Source of the DNA: Sphingomonadales bacterium
Lineage (GTDB): Bacteria > Pseudomonadota > Alphaproteobacteria > Sphingomonadales > Sphingomonadaceae
Assembly (NCBI GenBank): GCA_016714795.1
Contig: JADKCA010000005.1
Span: 62,001 to 126,000 of the forward strand
DNA: 64,000 nt
Reading direction: 5' to 3'
Made by a program: the position numbers and the translations under genes
The notes under the pieces: generated by a model
Database searches by the model: none
Seen by the model: the letters and a program-made list of their open reading frames with translations, nothing else
What the model was told of the DNA's origin: nothing
Part shown: piece after piece, positions 51,994 to 59,843 of the stretch
How the letters are laid out: every line of letters begins with the position of its first letter
Position numbering within the stretch: the first letter of the stretch is position 1

Positions 51994-52707
51994 TCAGCGC
52001 TTCAGTTCGACGAGTTCATACCAAGTCATCATGTAACCGCCGACACCGCCTTTAAGGAAGATTCCGTCCTCGTCGTCGGTGATCCACAGGTCGTAGGGCG
52101 GATGCTCGCCAGCCAGTCCGCTGGTGCCGTCGTCAATGAACTGAAAATGGCGGGCGGCGAAGGTGCCCGCTTCCACCGTGACTTCCTCACGCCCGACAAA
52201 CAGGCCATCGATTCGCACATGGGCGATCTGCGGGGGAGTAGCACCGCGATGGTCGGGTGACGGCAGATAGACGTTGAATGTCTGCTTCTGACCGACTTCC
52301 CACTGCTTGGTGGACAAGAGGTAACCGTCCGCCACAATCGGATGCGTTCCAAAGCCATCGACCGGCAACTGCGCTTTTACCTGCTGCGACAATCGGCCAA
52401 TTGAGGGGCCATAGCTTTCGCATTCGATCGTTTCGCCATCAAAACGCAGCCAGCCGCTGCCCATGAAGGCATCGCCAACGGTTAACCGCACGTGCAAGTC
52501 CATCGGCTGCCCATGTTCGTCGATCGAATAGATGATGTCGCGCATGACCGTCGGTTCGGGCTCATCAATCTCGCAGTGCGCGCGCAATGTCACCTTGCCG
52601 TCAGCGTGGCGCGTGAACATGAAAGTTTCAAAACCGCGCGATTGCCCCTCGATCCCCGGCTTGCGCGAGGTATATGCTAGGCGTCCTTCTATCAGGCGAT
52701 GTTTCAT
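51994..52707 (-). CDS. Hypothetical 237-residue cytosolic protein under operator 5
   Basis: No family assigned. The sequence MKHRLIEGRLAYTSRKPGIE, MFTRHADGKVTLRAHCEIDE, DLHVRLTVGDAFMGSGWLRF and REEVTVEAGTFAARHFQFID looks like a beta-rich, lipocalin or DUF3108-like fold. There is no signal peptide. Operator 5 is 53 bases upstream, so it is expected to be co-regulated with the catabolic operons. It may bind or process a hydrophobic intermediate. Confidence 0.7.
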   Translation of the reverse strand: MKHRLIEGRLAYTSRKPGIEGQSRGFETFMFTRHADGKVTLRAHCEIDEPEPTVMRDIIYSIDEHGQPMDLHVRLTVGDAFMGSGWLRFDGETIECESYGPSIGRLSQQVKAQLPVDGFGTHPIVADGYLLSTKQWEVGQKQTFNVYLPSPDHRGATPPQIAHVRIDGLFVGREEVTVEAGTFAARHFQFIDDGTSGLAGEHPPYDLWITDDEDGIFLKGGVGGYMMTWYELVELKR

Positions 52708-52759
52708 CGACTCTTTTCCTTAGTGTTGCGAAACGCGATATTTTCTGCAAAAGGACAAT

Positions 52760-52771
52760 TTGTCCAGACAA
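52760..52771. promoter_or_regulatory. Palindromic operator, site 5 (TTGTCCAGACAA)
   Basis: One mismatch to the consensus, within an 18-base near-palindrome AATTTGTCCAGACAAATT (52757-52774). It lies between the divergent 237-residue gene (ATG 52707) and membrane protein 4 (ATG 52815). Confidence 0.8.
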
Positions 52772-52814
52772 ATTGTCGGCAGATCCGGGGATCGCCTTTC
52801 AGAGGGGACAGGGC

Positions 52815-53507
52815 ATGGAATTCCTTATCACAAACGAACTCGCCATCCTGCGGTGGGTTCACATCATTGCAATGGTTTACTGGCTCGGCGGCGAGTGGGG
52901 TGTGTTCCAGACGAGCTACCACGTCACCAATCGGAACTTGCCGCTCACCGAGCGCAAGCGGCACATGGAAACTGCTTATCGAATCGACATTCTGGCGCGC
53001 ACAGGCATCGTTCTGCTACTCCCGCTCGGTCTACACATGGGCAAACTCTATGGCTTCGTGCCCGCGCTTGAGGGTACGGGTATCTGGTGGATGTGGCTGT
53101 TCTTCCTCACCTGGCTGGCGATGACCTGGACCGCCTTCATCAAACGCGAGACCGATCTGGGAATCGCGGTAACGAAGGCCGAGGAATTCCTGCGCTACCC
53201 GCTGATCATTGGTCTGTTCGCGGTCGTGGCGATGGCTTACGGCGGCTCTGGCCCGATCGTTTCTGGTGAAGGAACGTTCTGGTATCCAACCAAGATGGGT
53301 CTTTATGCGTTCGCCCTGATCATCGGCCTGTTCCTGCGCGTCGTGATGCGTCGCTGGACCGTGCGGTTCCGCATCCTGGCGGAACGGGATGATCCAGCGC
53401 AGGAAGCCGCCCTTGAACGTGAAATCGGTCAGGCGCGGATTGCGGCCTACATCTACTGGATCACAATCTCGTCGGTCTGCTTCCTTGGTTCGGTCAAGCC
53501 GTTCTGA
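52815..53507 (+). CDS. Integral membrane protein, CopD-like paralogue 4
   Basis: The 230-residue protein carries LRWVHIIAMVYWLGGEWGVF with His in helix 1, LLPLGLHMGKLYGFV with a second His, several membrane helices and a C-terminus VCFLGSVKPF. It is nearly collinear with paralogue 2 at 33865. AGAGGGGA precedes the ATG at 52815; the longer frame at 52674 has no homology and lies over operator 5. A strong terminator follows (53531). It is a single-gene unit under operator 5, so an independent role, perhaps as a general electron or substrate partner, is possible. Confidence 0.82.
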   Translation: MEFLITNELAILRWVHIIAMVYWLGGEWGVFQTSYHVTNRNLPLTERKRHMETAYRIDILARTGIVLLLPLGLHMGKLYGFVPALEGTGIWWMWLFFLTWLAMTWTAFIKRETDLGIAVTKAEEFLRYPLIIGLFAVVAMAYGGSGPIVSGEGTFWYPTKMGLYAFALIIGLFLRVVMRRWTVRFRILAERDDPAQEAALEREIGQARIAAYIYWITISSVCFLGSVKPF

Positions 53508-53530
53508 TACTTGCCGCGAGGCACGAAATG

Positions 53531-53560
53531 AAAGGGGGGGGCCAACTGCCCCCCCTTTTT
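53531..53560 (+). terminator. Strong intrinsic terminator after membrane protein 4
   Basis: AAAGGGGGGG pairs with the complementary C-run, followed by TTTTT. It ends the membrane protein 4 transcript 23 bases past the stop. Confidence 0.85.
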
Positions 53561-53651
53561 GTTTGTATGAATGGCCATGCAAGACTGATCCCGACTGCGG
53601 ACTTGATGTCCATCAACGACAAATTGTTCCGTTCGTAGTGGGAAGTGGTTC

Positions 53652-54503
53652 ATGTTTTCACGCCCTCATATCGAATTCATCCAGTCTCAATGCCTGCCCT
53701 GGTCCCCCGCCCCCCGCGGAATCCCAGGTGCCGAGTGCAAGATTCTGAGCCGAGCCGACCGCGGCGGCGCCTGCTCCTTGCTGCTGCGCTATCCCCCTGG
53801 ATGGCAACGCGACCTGACGGAGTACAGCCCGGCCGACGAGGAGTTCTATGTGCTCGAAGGGCGAATCGAGATCGATTCCCAGATTTTCGGGGCAGACAGC
53901 TATGCGTTTCGTCCCGCCGGATTTACCCGTCGGTCGATCCAGTCGCCTGAAGGTTGCGTCATGCTGGCTTTTTATAGCCGTGAGCCTGTCTGGCTGAGCG
54001 GACCGGGAAATGGTGCGGCGGAACGCTCGCCAAGGAGCGTGGGATTCCTCGACACCGCCACGATGCCGTGGGACATGACGCTCAATGATCCGCGCCTTGC
54101 CCATCTTGGCATCTCAAGGAAAAATCTGCGCACTGATCCCGACACCGGCGAACGCACGTTTCTGTCGCTGGTTCTGCCGCAGAGCGCACCTCTGGGGGGC
54201 GCCGGCCCGCAGGAAATGCATCCCGTGGTGGAAGAGGCCTATGTCATTGCCGGGGCGCTGTGCGGGCCGCACGGCACCATGAATCCGGGAGCCTATTTCT
54301 GGCGGCCACCGGGCATTGCCCATGGTCCGTTCGGTTCACGGATCGGATCAATGTCGCTGATCCGATTTGTTGGCGGTCGCCACGTCAACGAATGGACGAC
54401 GACGGAAACGCCGTTCGATTTCGCGGCATCATATGATCCCGTACTGCCGCCAAATCTTGCCAATCTGGCGCATGAATGTTGCGCGCCCGTGACGGCGTGG
54501 TAA
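53652..54503 (+). CDS. Two-domain cupin protein
   Basis: The 283-residue protein has two cupin halves. The first carries SPADEEFYVLEGRIEIDSQI and SYAFRPAGFTRRSIQSP. The second carries EMHPVVEEAYVIAGALCGPH and GAYFWRPPGIAHGPFGSR with His ligands. Cupins include dioxygenases, isomerases and ChrR-like sensors; a two-domain form of this length is often a metal-dependent dioxygenase or isomerase. Ligand and substrate are not identified. It lies between operator-controlled membrane protein 4 and TonB receptor 2. Confidence 0.76.
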   Translation: MFSRPHIEFIQSQCLPWSPAPRGIPGAECKILSRADRGGACSLLLRYPPGWQRDLTEYSPADEEFYVLEGRIEIDSQIFGADSYAFRPAGFTRRSIQSPEGCVMLAFYSREPVWLSGPGNGAAERSPRSVGFLDTATMPWDMTLNDPRLAHLGISRKNLRTDPDTGERTFLSLVLPQSAPLGGAGPQEMHPVVEEAYVIAGALCGPHGTMNPGAYFWRPPGIAHGPFGSRIGSMSLIRFVGGRHVNEWTTTETPFDFAASYDPVLPPNLANLAHECCAPVTAW

Positions 54504-54600
54504 GCGCGCCGCATTCGCATCCGACGCCACCGTCCATGCGCAACCTGACATGATCCAATCTAACCAACTGTTCTGGTTGCCACTTTACTGAAAACAAAAT

Positions 54601-54612
54601 TTGTCTGGACAA
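54601..54612. promoter_or_regulatory. Palindromic operator, site 6 (TTGTCTGGACAA)
   Basis: One mismatch to the consensus. It lies 51 bases upstream of ATG 54664 of TonB receptor 2. Confidence 0.78.
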
Positions 54613-54663
54613 CAATTTGACATCCATTAAACCTCCCTCGTGTTTTCCTGAATGGGGGGTTCC

Positions 54664-57063
54664 ATGCGTCGTACCGAAATTTCATGGCGGAAGAATTGCT
54701 TCCTGCTTGCCTCAACCGCCTTGGTTGCCTGCGTCCCTTCGGCAGCGTTTGCCGCGTCCGAAACCGCCGAAGCGACGGCGACGAATGACGAAGAACAGCC
54801 GGCCGAAATCATCGTCTCCGCCCGCAAGCAGAACGAAACCGCACTTGAAGTGCCGATCGCGATCAGCGCGTTCTCGGAAGCCGTTCTTCAGGACCGCCTG
54901 GCCACCGGCATAGCCGACATCGCTGAGTTCACGCCCGGCTTCCAGATGCAGCAGTCGTTTGGCCGCGGCTTTGACCGGCCGATCATTCGCGGTGCATCGA
55001 ACATTATCCAGGCCGACGGCAAAGTCGGGATATTCCTGAACGGCGCGCCTTATCTGGGCGACTTCTCCTCGCTTGATCTGGCCGCTGTGGAGCAGATCGA
55101 AGTCATCAAGGGACCCCAGTCCGCCGTGTTCGGTCGCGGCACGCTTTCCGGGGCGATCAACGTTACCCTGAAGCGCCCCGGCAACTCGCTGGAAGGCAAG
55201 GTAACCGCCACGCTCGGCAGCTTTGAACGCCGCGAAGTCAGCGGGTTCATCTCTGCACCGGTGGCGGAAGGGATCGGCGTCCAGGTTGGCGCGAAATATT
55301 ACGACATCGCCGGTCAGTTCGCGAACACTGCCGTTCCGGGCGAACGCCTGGGTGACCAGAACACCGTGCAGTACACCGCTGGTGTTTTCGTGGATCCGAC
55401 TGCGGACATCAGCGCAAGCGTTCGCTGGCTACATCAGCGGGACGAAGACGGCATGTACGCGATCGCCCTGCAGCCAGCTTCCGCCAACAATTGCTTCCTC
55501 ACCACACGCCCATACTATTGCGGCACGGCTACCCTTCCCAAGACTTACGCGATCAACTCGAACAAGCTCCAGGATCCCGGCATCTACCGCAACGCCGATC
55601 GCTTCATCGGCGATGTGAACTGGGACATCGGCGGTTCTGGATACAACCTGTCCTTCCAGGTCGGCTATTCCGACCTCTACGAAGTGGTTGGCACCGACCA
55701 GACCTATGACGCTCGCGAATACTACATCCTCAGCTCGGCTGCAGTTTGCGCCTTCGTACCGCTGCCTAACCAGCTATGTTCGCAGTCGGCGTTCAACACA
55801 ACCGACGGCATCCGCCGCAAGACCCAGACTTACGAGCTGCGCCTCTCGTCGCCCGGCACCGGTCCGCTGCGCTGGCGCGTGGGCGGTTTCATCAGCCATG
55901 ATCGTAAGCGCGCTCTGAGCGAATGGCTTGAGGCGAGCGAACTGGGCCTCGATGTTCTGGCCGACACGATTACCGTCAAGAACCACGCAATCTTCGGCGG
56001 CGTCGACTATGATGTGACCGATACCCTGACCGTGGGCGCCGAACTTCGTCACCAGGTCGACAAGGTGATCAACACCACGCCGAGCTATCGCGCCGGTGAC
56101 GTGTTCAGCGCAACCTACCTTGCCACCTTGCGCGGCCCCAATCCCGATCAGATCGTGGGTGTCGCGGGTGAGCGCGAAGGCACCTTCAAGGCGACGCTGC
56201 CGCGTATCACGGTCAACTGGCGGCCGACCAACGACCTGTCGTTCTATGCCCAGTTTGCCAAGGGCAACGCGCCGGGCGGTTTCAACCAGATCGGCGCCCC
56301 TCAGTCCACTTACGACGAAGAGCAGCTGACCAACTATGAAGTCGGTCTGAAGACGACCCGTTGGGGCTTCAGCTACCTGAACCTGTCAGCTTTCTGGCAG
56401 GAATACCGCAATCAGGTTCTGACCAACACTTATGCCACGCAGACCGCGATCAACAGCTATCGCGCCAACATCGGCAGCACCCGCATCCGCGGGCTTGAAC
56501 TGGAAGGCGCACTGCCGATTGCCGGCCGCGCCCTGCGCCTGCAGTTCAACTACACCTTCCTTGACGCCAAGATCCGCAAGGGCATCGAAGCTGATCAGGC
56601 CCTGATCACGCTTGGCACCGCGTGCAAGGTTGGCACGGCTACCAATCTAGACCTGCCCGGCTGCCGCGCCGCAGCGTCTATCGCGGGCAAGACCCCGCCG
56701 ATGGTATCCAAGCACACCGGGGCGATTGGACTGCGTTCCGAAGTGCCGCTTTCCGATGCGATCAACGTCTTTGGCGGAATCGACATGGTGTATCGCAGCA
56801 AGTTCTACGATATCCTGAACCTGATCGACACCGGCAACTCGACCCGTGTCAACATCCAGGCCGGTATCGAAACCGATGGCGGTTTGCGGGTCCAGTTCTA
56901 TGCGCGCAATCTGTTCGACGACAAGACCCCGGTTGGCATCCTGCGTTACATCGACCGCGGTCCGGGCGTCGCCCGCGCACCGACAGGCGATTCGAGCCGG
57001 GCATTCGCGATCACGCCGTCGCGCAAGCCTGAGTTTGGCCTGACAGTGACCCAAACCTTCTGA
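54664..57063 (+). CDS. TonB-dependent outer-membrane receptor 2
   Basis: The 799-residue receptor has a Sec signal (MRRTEISWRKNCFLLASTAL, cleaved after AAFA). A TonB-box-like PAEIIVSARKQ follows. The plug contains RPIIRGASN and IEVIKGPQSAVFGRGTLSGA. The barrel ends in FGLTVTQTF with terminal Phe. GGGGGG stands ahead of the ATG; ATG 54652 is also in frame. Operator 6 is 51 bases upstream. It differs from receptor 1 in plug sequence, so it may take up a second ligand, or a derivative of the same compound. Confidence 0.9.
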   Translation: MRRTEISWRKNCFLLASTALVACVPSAAFAASETAEATATNDEEQPAEIIVSARKQNETALEVPIAISAFSEAVLQDRLATGIADIAEFTPGFQMQQSFGRGFDRPIIRGASNIIQADGKVGIFLNGAPYLGDFSSLDLAAVEQIEVIKGPQSAVFGRGTLSGAINVTLKRPGNSLEGKVTATLGSFERREVSGFISAPVAEGIGVQVGAKYYDIAGQFANTAVPGERLGDQNTVQYTAGVFVDPTADISASVRWLHQRDEDGMYAIALQPASANNCFLTTRPYYCGTATLPKTYAINSNKLQDPGIYRNADRFIGDVNWDIGGSGYNLSFQVGYSDLYEVVGTDQTYDAREYYILSSAAVCAFVPLPNQLCSQSAFNTTDGIRRKTQTYELRLSSPGTGPLRWRVGGFISHDRKRALSEWLEASELGLDVLADTITVKNHAIFGGVDYDVTDTLTVGAELRHQVDKVINTTPSYRAGDVFSATYLATLRGPNPDQIVGVAGEREGTFKATLPRITVNWRPTNDLSFYAQFAKGNAPGGFNQIGAPQSTYDEEQLTNYEVGLKTTRWGFSYLNLSAFWQEYRNQVLTNTYATQTAINSYRANIGSTRIRGLELEGALPIAGRALRLQFNYTFLDAKIRKGIEADQALITLGTACKVGTATNLDLPGCRAAASIAGKTPPMVSKHTGAIGLRSEVPLSDAINVFGGIDMVYRSKFYDILNLIDTGNSTRVNIQAGIETDGGLRVQFYARNLFDDKTPVGILRYIDRGPGVARAPTGDSSRAFAITPSRKPEFGLTVTQTF

Positions 57064-57073
57064 TTGCATGGTA

Positions 57074-57104
57074 TGGCCAGGGCGGACATGAACCGCCTTG
57101 GCCA
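57074..57104 (+). terminator. Hairpin after TonB receptor 2
   Basis: TGGCCAGGGCGG pairs with CCGCCTTGGCCA (one G-T) across a 7-base loop, 11 bases past the receptor stop. No U-run follows, so it may separate rather than fully terminate. Confidence 0.45.
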
Positions 57105-57205
57105 ACTGTGTTGAACGGTTCGCGAACTGACGCAGCAAATGGCCGGAAATCTGCAGAACTGTGCTGTACCAAGGCTTTCCGGCCGGACATGAAAAAGCCA
57201 GAAGC

Positions 57206-57610
57206 ATGACAAGGCAAATCACCACGATGACGAAGTTCAGTATTGCTCTTGCCGCCGCATTTGCCGTCGCACCGATCTTTTCGGCATACGCGCAAACTGC
57301 TGCCAGCCAACCCGCTCCGCGTGCGTGGTTGCAGTGCCGGGCATGCCATACGATCAAGGCGGGCGAAGCGAACAAGGTCGGTCCAAACCTCAACAAGGTG
57401 TTTGGCGCCAGGGCAGGAGCGATCCGGCCTAACTTCGTTTATTCGCCTGCGCTCAAGAGCTCGGGAATTGTCTGGAACGAGAAAACCCTGGACACATGGC
57501 TGATCAATCCCGCGAAGATGGTCCGGGGTAATCGCATGGCATATCCCGGTCTGGCCGATCCCGTCCAGCGCAAGGCCCTGATCGACTGGATGCGCAAGGA
57601 AGCGCGTTGA
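57206..57610 (+). CDS. Periplasmic c-type cytochrome
   Basis: The 134-residue protein has a Sec signal (MTKFSIALAAAFAVAPIFSA, cleaved at AYAQ), the haem site CRACH and a Met ligand candidate in VRGNRMAYPG. The start at 57206 or 57227 remains open; both give the signal peptide. The gene overlaps the Tat-exported amine oxidase-like gene by one base, so the cytochrome is its probable electron acceptor. The NicA2 nicotine dehydrogenase / CycN cytochrome pair is a known example of this arrangement. Confidence 0.88.
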   Translation: MTRQITTMTKFSIALAAAFAVAPIFSAYAQTAASQPAPRAWLQCRACHTIKAGEANKVGPNLNKVFGARAGAIRPNFVYSPALKSSGIVWNEKTLDTWLINPAKMVRGNRMAYPGLADPVQRKALIDWMRKEAR

Positions 57611-59073
57611 TGTCTGGCGGGCTGACTCGTCGGACGCTGGTCAAGGCGGGCCTGGCTGCAGCACTGGTCCCGGCGGCGGCCACCGCTGCAGCCCGCAAGC
57701 AACCTGCTGCCGGGCCCACGCCTCCCGCCACGGACGTTCTCATTCTGGGCGCCGGCCTTTCCGGTCTTAATGCGGCGATGCTGCTGGAAGAACAAGGCTT
57801 TCGCGTCACGGTTCTGGAAGGCCGCGAGCGGTTAGGCGGCCGGGTGTTCTCACTTGATGACGTTGCGGGTCATCCGGATGCAGGCGGCGGCGTAATTGCG
57901 CCCGGTTATGCCCGCGTGATCGACCGCGCCAATCAGCTCAAGGTCCCGCTGGTTCCCATCATGCCCCGCGCCGACAAGAATGGCGCCATGACCATCCATC
58001 TGGCTGGACAGAGCCTCTCGGCCGCGCAGTGGGCGCAATCCCCGTTGAATCCGTTCCCGGAAAGCCCGCTCCGTACCACTCCCCCTTATGCTGTCGGCAT
58101 GGCGGGCCTGCGTCCTGCAGCGCCGATCTTTCAGTCGGCTGACGATTGGCGCAACCCCGCGTTCGCCGACCGCGACCAGTCCATCGCTGAATACCTGACT
58201 GCCAAGGGGTGGACCCCGGAGCAGCTTCGGATCGCGTTCGCGGTGAACCCCGGTTACGGCAATTCAGCCAGCGACCTTTCGGTCCTGATGATGTGGCACA
58301 TTCAGGAAAACATGCGCATCATGATTGGCGATGGCGGTCCGACTGTCCACGCCCAGGGCGGGAACATGCGCATCCCCGAAGCAATGGCCGCAGCCCTGAA
58401 ATCGGAAGTTCGGCTTAACCAGCACGTGATCGGTATTCGCAGCGATTCCGATGGCGTGGAAGCCGTGACAGTCGACGGCACGGTCCATCGCGGACGCTGG
58501 CTGTTGTGCACACTCCCGGCTTCGACCGCCCGACTGGTCAATTTCGCGCCGGCGTTGCCGCTGCTGCAACAGGCGGCGATCGACGAGATCGCCTATAACC
58601 GAACCTTCCAGGTGTTCTTCGAAGTGGCCGAACCGTTCTGGGAAATAGACGGACAACCCGCTGCGATGTGGACAGACACCCTGGCCGGACGCGTTATGCC
58701 TGTTGGCGACGGCGTATCCGGCCCAAACCTGCTGATGGCTTACGTAAACGGGCATGCAGCCGACCTGCTCAGCCGCCTGCCGCCAGATCAGGCGGTTGCC
58801 AGAGTGCTGCGCAGCATTGAGCGGGCAAGGCCGGCTGCGACACAAAAGCTTCGGCCGGTCCGCTACGTAAACTGGCAGGACGATCCGTTCGCAGGCGGCG
58901 CCTATACCTGCTGGCGACCAGGTCAGATTCGCGCGGGATTTGCGAAGGCTTTCGACAATGCCGTAGGCCGCGTGATCTTTGCCGGCGAACACACCGCGCG
59001 CCTCGCCCGCGGCATGGAGGGTGCCATGGAATCGGGTGAGCGCGCTGCCCTGCAATTGATGGAACTTCTTTGA
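57610..59073 (+). CDS. Tat-exported flavin amine oxidase/dehydrogenase
   Basis: The 487-residue flavoprotein has a Tat signal (LTRRTLVKAGLAAALVP), the GxGxxG fold DVLILGAGLSGLNAAMLL and the typical GRERLGGRVFSL. The C-terminal FAD segment is GRVIFAGEHTARLARGMEGA. The family includes monoamine oxidase, nicotine dehydrogenase NicA2 and protoporphyrinogen oxidase. It dehydrogenates an amine or a ring C-N bond in the periplasm. Start ATG 57610 is coupled to the cytochrome gene. A TTG at 57607 is in frame but unlikely. Confidence 0.88.
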   Translation: MSGGLTRRTLVKAGLAAALVPAAATAAARKQPAAGPTPPATDVLILGAGLSGLNAAMLLEEQGFRVTVLEGRERLGGRVFSLDDVAGHPDAGGGVIAPGYARVIDRANQLKVPLVPIMPRADKNGAMTIHLAGQSLSAAQWAQSPLNPFPESPLRTTPPYAVGMAGLRPAAPIFQSADDWRNPAFADRDQSIAEYLTAKGWTPEQLRIAFAVNPGYGNSASDLSVLMMWHIQENMRIMIGDGGPTVHAQGGNMRIPEAMAAALKSEVRLNQHVIGIRSDSDGVEAVTVDGTVHRGRWLLCTLPASTARLVNFAPALPLLQQAAIDEIAYNRTFQVFFEVAEPFWEIDGQPAAMWTDTLAGRVMPVGDGVSGPNLLMAYVNGHAADLLSRLPPDQAVARVLRSIERARPAATQKLRPVRYVNWQDDPFAGGAYTCWRPGQIRAGFAKAFDNAVGRVIFAGEHTARLARGMEGAMESGERAALQLMELL

Positions 59074-59411
59074 CGCCTGGACGCATTGAGAGCGCAATAC
59101 GGCAGGGCAACTTCCCATGTAGCCACCATTGGCGTGGGACGGAGCATTAATCGAACCGGCAGTCCAACTCGCCACTTGCGGGGCAGATTGTGATCCAGCC
59201 GGCTCCCAACACCTGTACTGTTGCCGGATCACCCGACCAAACCCATCATTCTGCTGGACTATCCGGATAATCCCGCCATGTGTGTGCCGTCCGATTCACC
59301 GGCGGCCCTTGCCCCGCTGAACGGCCCGCCCGGCCGCACCTGCTGCCCCGGGCTCTGCGCGGTGCAAGGCCGCGCTAGTGCGGCCCTGCTGATGCAAGGA
59401 GCCGCCGGCCA
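59074..59411. other. Intergenic region before the recombinase module
   Basis: 338 bases with no gene of recognised family and no operator copy. It is the likely junction between the catabolic region and the recombinase module, so an attachment-site core could lie here, but no repeat could be matched to another place in the window. Confidence 0.4.
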
Positions 59412-59843
59412 ATGGCCACCCCCCCCGATCTCGATACCGAACTCGCCGCCCTGCCCGCGATGCCGCTGGCCGCGCTGCGCCAGCGCTGGAGCGACCTCAC
59501 CGGCACGCCGCCGCCGCGGGTGCGGCGCACGCTGCTGAGCCTCGCTCTGGCATGGGAACTGCAGGCTGCGGTCTATGGCGGGCTCTCGCGCAAGACCCTG
59601 CAGCGCCTCGCCTACATGGCCGGACAGAACGATGCCGAACAGGCCTCGCGCGCCGAACCGGGCACGCGGTTGCTGCGCGAATGGAACGGGGTGCTCCATA
59701 CGGTGCGGATCGACGAAGAAGGCGCGGTCCACTGGAACGGCCAGACATGGCGCTCGCTCAGCGAAGTTGCGCGCGCGATCACGGGGACGCGCTGGTCGGG
59801 CCCGGTGTTCTTCGGTCTGCGCCAGCGGAGCAAAGCGGCATGA
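59412..59843 (+). CDS. DUF2924-family protein
   Basis: The 143-residue protein (LAALPAMPLAALRQRWSDLT, then LLREWNGVLHTVRIDEEGA and RSLSEVARAITGTRWSGPVF) matches the DUF2924 type found upstream of serine recombinases in alphaproteobacterial mobile elements. The four-base overlap with the recombinase gene indicates one transcript. Its role is not known; a DNA-binding or recombination-directionality partner is plausible. AAGGAG precedes the ATG by about ten bases. Confidence 0.8.
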   Translation: MATPPDLDTELAALPAMPLAALRQRWSDLTGTPPPRVRRTLLSLALAWELQAAVYGGLSRKTLQRLAYMAGQNDAEQASRAEPGTRLLREWNGVLHTVRIDEEGAVHWNGQTWRSLSEVARAITGTRWSGPVFFGLRQRSKAA

